The translations under genes were made by a program, and so were the position numbers. DNA of 6,721 nucleotides from Rhodospirillaceae bacterium (GTDB lineage: Bacteria > Pseudomonadota > Alphaproteobacteria > Rhodospirillales_A > Casp-alpha2), in assembly GCA_003488105.1 (NCBI GenBank), contig DNMS01000127.1:1-6721 (forward strand). Reading direction: 5' to 3'. Below the pieces are notes generated by a model, which saw nothing but the letters and a program-made list of their open reading frames with translations, was not told the DNA's origin and did not search any database. This document shows, piece by piece, positions 5,120 through 6,721 of this stretch (position 1 is its first letter; the number at the start of each line of letters is the position of its first letter).

Positions 5120-6379
5120 ATGTCCCAGCAAGAAATCGTATCTCGGGCAAGCAGCGTTCTGCCCGCGGCTTCCTTCGGCAACTTCGACGCCAATGTGATC
5201 ATTCGCGAGGGCAAAGGGTCGCGCATTTGGGACGAGGACGGCACCGAATATATCGATTATCTCATCGGATCCGGCCCCATGATCCTGGGCCATTGCCATC
5301 CGGAGGTGTTGGAGGCGGTCCAGGAACAGGTGGCCAAGGGCTTCACGTTCTTCACCAATAACGCCCGCGGCATCGAACTGGCGGAAGAGATTTGCAATGC
5401 GGTGGCCTGCGCCGACCAGATTCGGTTCGCCAGCACGGGCACCGAGGCCGATATGTACGCCATGCGATTGGCACGCGCCCATACGGGCCGGGACAAGATC
5501 CTCAAGTTCGAAGGCGGCTATCACGGCATGTCGTCGGAAGGTCAGATGAGCCTGTCGCCGACCAAGATGATGAATTTCCCGATCGCCGTTCCCGACTCCG
5601 CCGGGATTCCGGACTCCGTGCGCGACGAGATGCTGATCGCCCCCTACAACGACATCGAGTTCTTCCGCTCCCTGATGGCGGAGCGTGGCGATGAGATCGC
5701 CGCGGTCATTGTCGAGCCCATGCAGCGGATTATCCCGCCCGTTTCCGGTTTCCTGGAGGTGCTGCGCGAGGAATGCACGAAGCATGGCGCGGTTCTGATC
5801 TTCGACGAGGTCGTTACCGGCTTTCGCTTCGCCTATGGCGGCGCGCAGGAGGTTTATGGCGTGACGCCCGATGTCTGCACGCTGGGCAAGATCATCGGCG
5901 GCGGCTTTCCGTTGTCCGTCATTGCGGGAAAGGCCGACATCATGGCGCATTTCGACGCGGCCAAGGTCGGCAAGGACAAGTCCCTGATGCAGATCGGTAC
6001 GTTGAGCGGCAATCCGGTCGCCTCCGTCGCAGGTCTGAAGACCATGGAGATCCTGCGCCGACCGGGGCAGTACGATCGCCTGCGCCAGGCCGGCCAGACC
6101 ATTATCGACGCCATCAACGAACACCTTGGGCGGGCGGGCCATGCCCATCACGTGGCGGGTGTGCCGATGTTGTTTGATATCGTGTTCGCCGACGGCCCGG
6201 TCAGAAATTACCGCGATGTGATGAAGGGCGATGCGGGCAAGCTTGCGCGCTTCAACGCATTGCTGCGCGAACAGGGAATTTTCAAATCCCCCAGTAAGTT
6301 CTACCCGTCCCTTGCGTTGACGGACGAGGATATTGCCAAGACCGTGGATGCCATCGCGTACGCGGCCAAAAAGCTGTAG
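5120..6379 (+). CDS. Class III PLP-dependent aminotransferase, glutamate-1-semialdehyde aminomutase-like
   Basis: A complete 419-residue fold-type I PLP enzyme. Landmarks in order: the N-terminal strand and turn IIREGKGSRIWDEDGTEYIDY, the ILGHCHPEV segment (56-63), the phosphate-binding STGTEA (105-110) followed by YAMRLARAHTGRDKILKFEGGYHG, the FDEVVTGFR motif with Asp229 contacting the pyridine nitrogen, LGKIIGGGFPL with the Schiff-base Lys257, and GTLSGNP (Thr294) contributing to the PLP phosphate site of the partner subunit. The sequence resembles HemL, but an RpiR-type regulator upstream and an amidohydrolase-like gene downstream argue for a catabolic aminotransferase rather than tetrapyrrole synthesis; such proteins are often labelled aspartate aminotransferase family. 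The amino donor and acceptor are unknown. The next gene follows after 8 nt, so the two are surely co-transcribed. No truncation or missing key residue is visible. Confidence 0.94.
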   Translation: MSQQEIVSRASSVLPAASFGNFDANVIIREGKGSRIWDEDGTEYIDYLIGSGPMILGHCHPEVLEAVQEQVAKGFTFFTNNARGIELAEEICNAVACADQIRFASTGTEADMYAMRLARAHTGRDKILKFEGGYHGMSSEGQMSLSPTKMMNFPIAVPDSAGIPDSVRDEMLIAPYNDIEFFRSLMAERGDEIAAVIVEPMQRIIPPVSGFLEVLREECTKHGAVLIFDEVVTGFRFAYGGAQEVYGVTPDVCTLGKIIGGGFPLSVIAGKADIMAHFDAAKVGKDKSLMQIGTLSGNPVASVAGLKTMEILRRPGQYDRLRQAGQTIIDAINEHLGRAGHAHHVAGVPMLFDIVFADGPVRNYRDVMKGDAGKLARFNALLREQGIFKSPSKFYPSLALTDEDIAKTVDAIAYAAKKL

Positions 6380-6387
6380 GCCCCGCC

Positions 6388-6721
6388 ATGATTCCATTGA
6401 TTGGCTATGCGGACAAACTGTCCGGCCGGCCCGGCGAGAGAGTGGCGATCAAGGTTTCCTCGGAACTGGGGGGAACCTATCGCGCGGAACTGGTCCGGGT
6501 GATCTCCGGCGACCCCAACCCGGCCGGGCCCGGGGTTCACACGGCGCCCGTCGCCGCCACCTTCGAAGGCGAGTATCCGGCGCGTCCGCAGCGCGCCCAC
6601 CTGGGGTCGCACATGACGGCCGCGTTGCGCAGCCCCCTGCCCCCGCGGTTCACCCTAAGGGCGACGATCTGGCCGACCACACCGGACAAGGGCCGACAAG
6701 GGGTCATGTCCCTCGTCGATG
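6388..6721 (+). CDS. N,N-dimethylformamidase large (beta) subunit-like protein, N-terminal part, 3' truncated by window edge
   Basis: The frame opens with ATG at 6388 and remains open to the window edge, giving 111 full codons. The start MIPLIGYADKLSGRPGE, then YRAELVRVISGDPNPAGPG (about 31-49), the GSH/GSY-type turn after the Arg-Pro-Gln segment (about 66-74) and ATIWPTTPDKG (about 93-103) are the pattern I recognise as the N-terminal domain of the dimethylformamidase large-subunit family (DmfA2-like). Characterised members are large (about 750 residues) and hydrolyse dimethylformamide to dimethylamine and formate using a mononuclear iron site in the missing C-terminal part, so activity cannot be judged here. 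Many homologues act on unknown substrates. It lies 8 nt after the aminotransferase gene with only a weak AGG (6378-6380, overlapping the upstream stop), which suggests translational coupling. The identification rests on the N-terminus alone. Confidence 0.75.
   Translation, partial: MIPLIGYADKLSGRPGERVAIKVSSELGGTYRAELVRVISGDPNPAGPGVHTAPVAATFEGEYPARPQRAHLGSHMTAALRSPLPPRFTLRATIWPTTPDKGRQGVMSLVD

Noticed and set aside
5047..5244. N-terminal extension of the RpiR-type regulator to 5244 (367 codons)
   Set aside because: It would translate through the divergent promoter and antisense to the aminotransferase start, and the added residues do not resemble any RpiR N-terminus.
5120..6379. Assignment as hemL (glutamate-1-semialdehyde aminomutase of tetrapyrrole synthesis)
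   Set aside because: The fold and PLP motifs fit, but the context (RpiR regulator, DMFase-like gene) is catabolic and the N-terminal segment differs from the usual HemL start, so a specific symbol is not supported.
5093..6397. Open frame of 434 codons on the - strand, longer than the aminotransferase it covers
   Set aside because: It is antisense to an intact class III aminotransferase carrying all catalytic motifs, has no recognisable family features, and long antisense frames are expected in high-GC coding DNA.

Overview
The window looks like chromosomal DNA of a high-GC proteobacterium, most probably an alphaproteobacterium. This rests on three things: strong G/C preference at third codon positions, the TatD-DNase/metallo-beta-lactamase gene pair (in many alphaproteobacteria this pair sits at the end of a holB-metG-tatD block), and the mix of TauD-type dioxygenase, RpiR regulator, class III aminotransferase and dimethylformamidase-like protein typical of metabolically versatile soil and marine members. 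It is inference from gene content; no rRNA or species marker is present.

Layout. (1) Positions 1-1231 hold the end of a housekeeping operon on the + strand: the C-terminal half of a TatD-family metal-dependent hydrolase, then, 10 nt later, a complete PhnP-like MBL-fold hydrolase. (2) Positions 1232-1568 have no convincing gene. They carry three small AT-rich inverted repeats and one strong GC-rich hairpin, probably the terminator between the convergent units. (3) Positions 1569-3734 are a divergent pair: a TauD/TfdA-family Fe(II)/2-oxoglutarate dioxygenase on the - strand and a LysR-type regulator on the + strand, sharing a 93-bp AT-rich control region. (4) Positions 3740-5046 (- strand) are an RpiR-type regulator (HTH plus SIS domain) followed by a small VOC/glyoxalase-fold protein, translationally close-coupled. 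(5) Positions 5120-6721 (+ strand) are a class III PLP aminotransferase of the glutamate-1-semialdehyde-aminomutase-like group, followed 8 nt later by the N-terminus of an N,N-dimethylformamidase large-subunit-like protein that runs off the window.

How they work together. Two regulator-plus-enzyme modules lie side by side, each with the regulator transcribed divergently from its enzyme gene. The first (LysR/dioxygenase) is likely an inducible oxidative catabolism step. The second (RpiR, VOC, aminotransferase, DMFase-like amidohydrolase) looks like a catabolic or salvage pathway for a nitrogen compound containing an amide and an amine; its substrate cannot be read from the sequence. The most informative non-coding signal is the rpiR-aminotransferase intergenic region. 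There a perfect 7-bp inverted repeat, whose two arms each contain TTGACA, encloses a smaller palindrome that recurs as a half-conserved copy 30 bp away inside the rpiR coding region: a good candidate operator for autoregulation and divergent control. No mobile element, CRISPR array, phage gene or RNA gene was seen.
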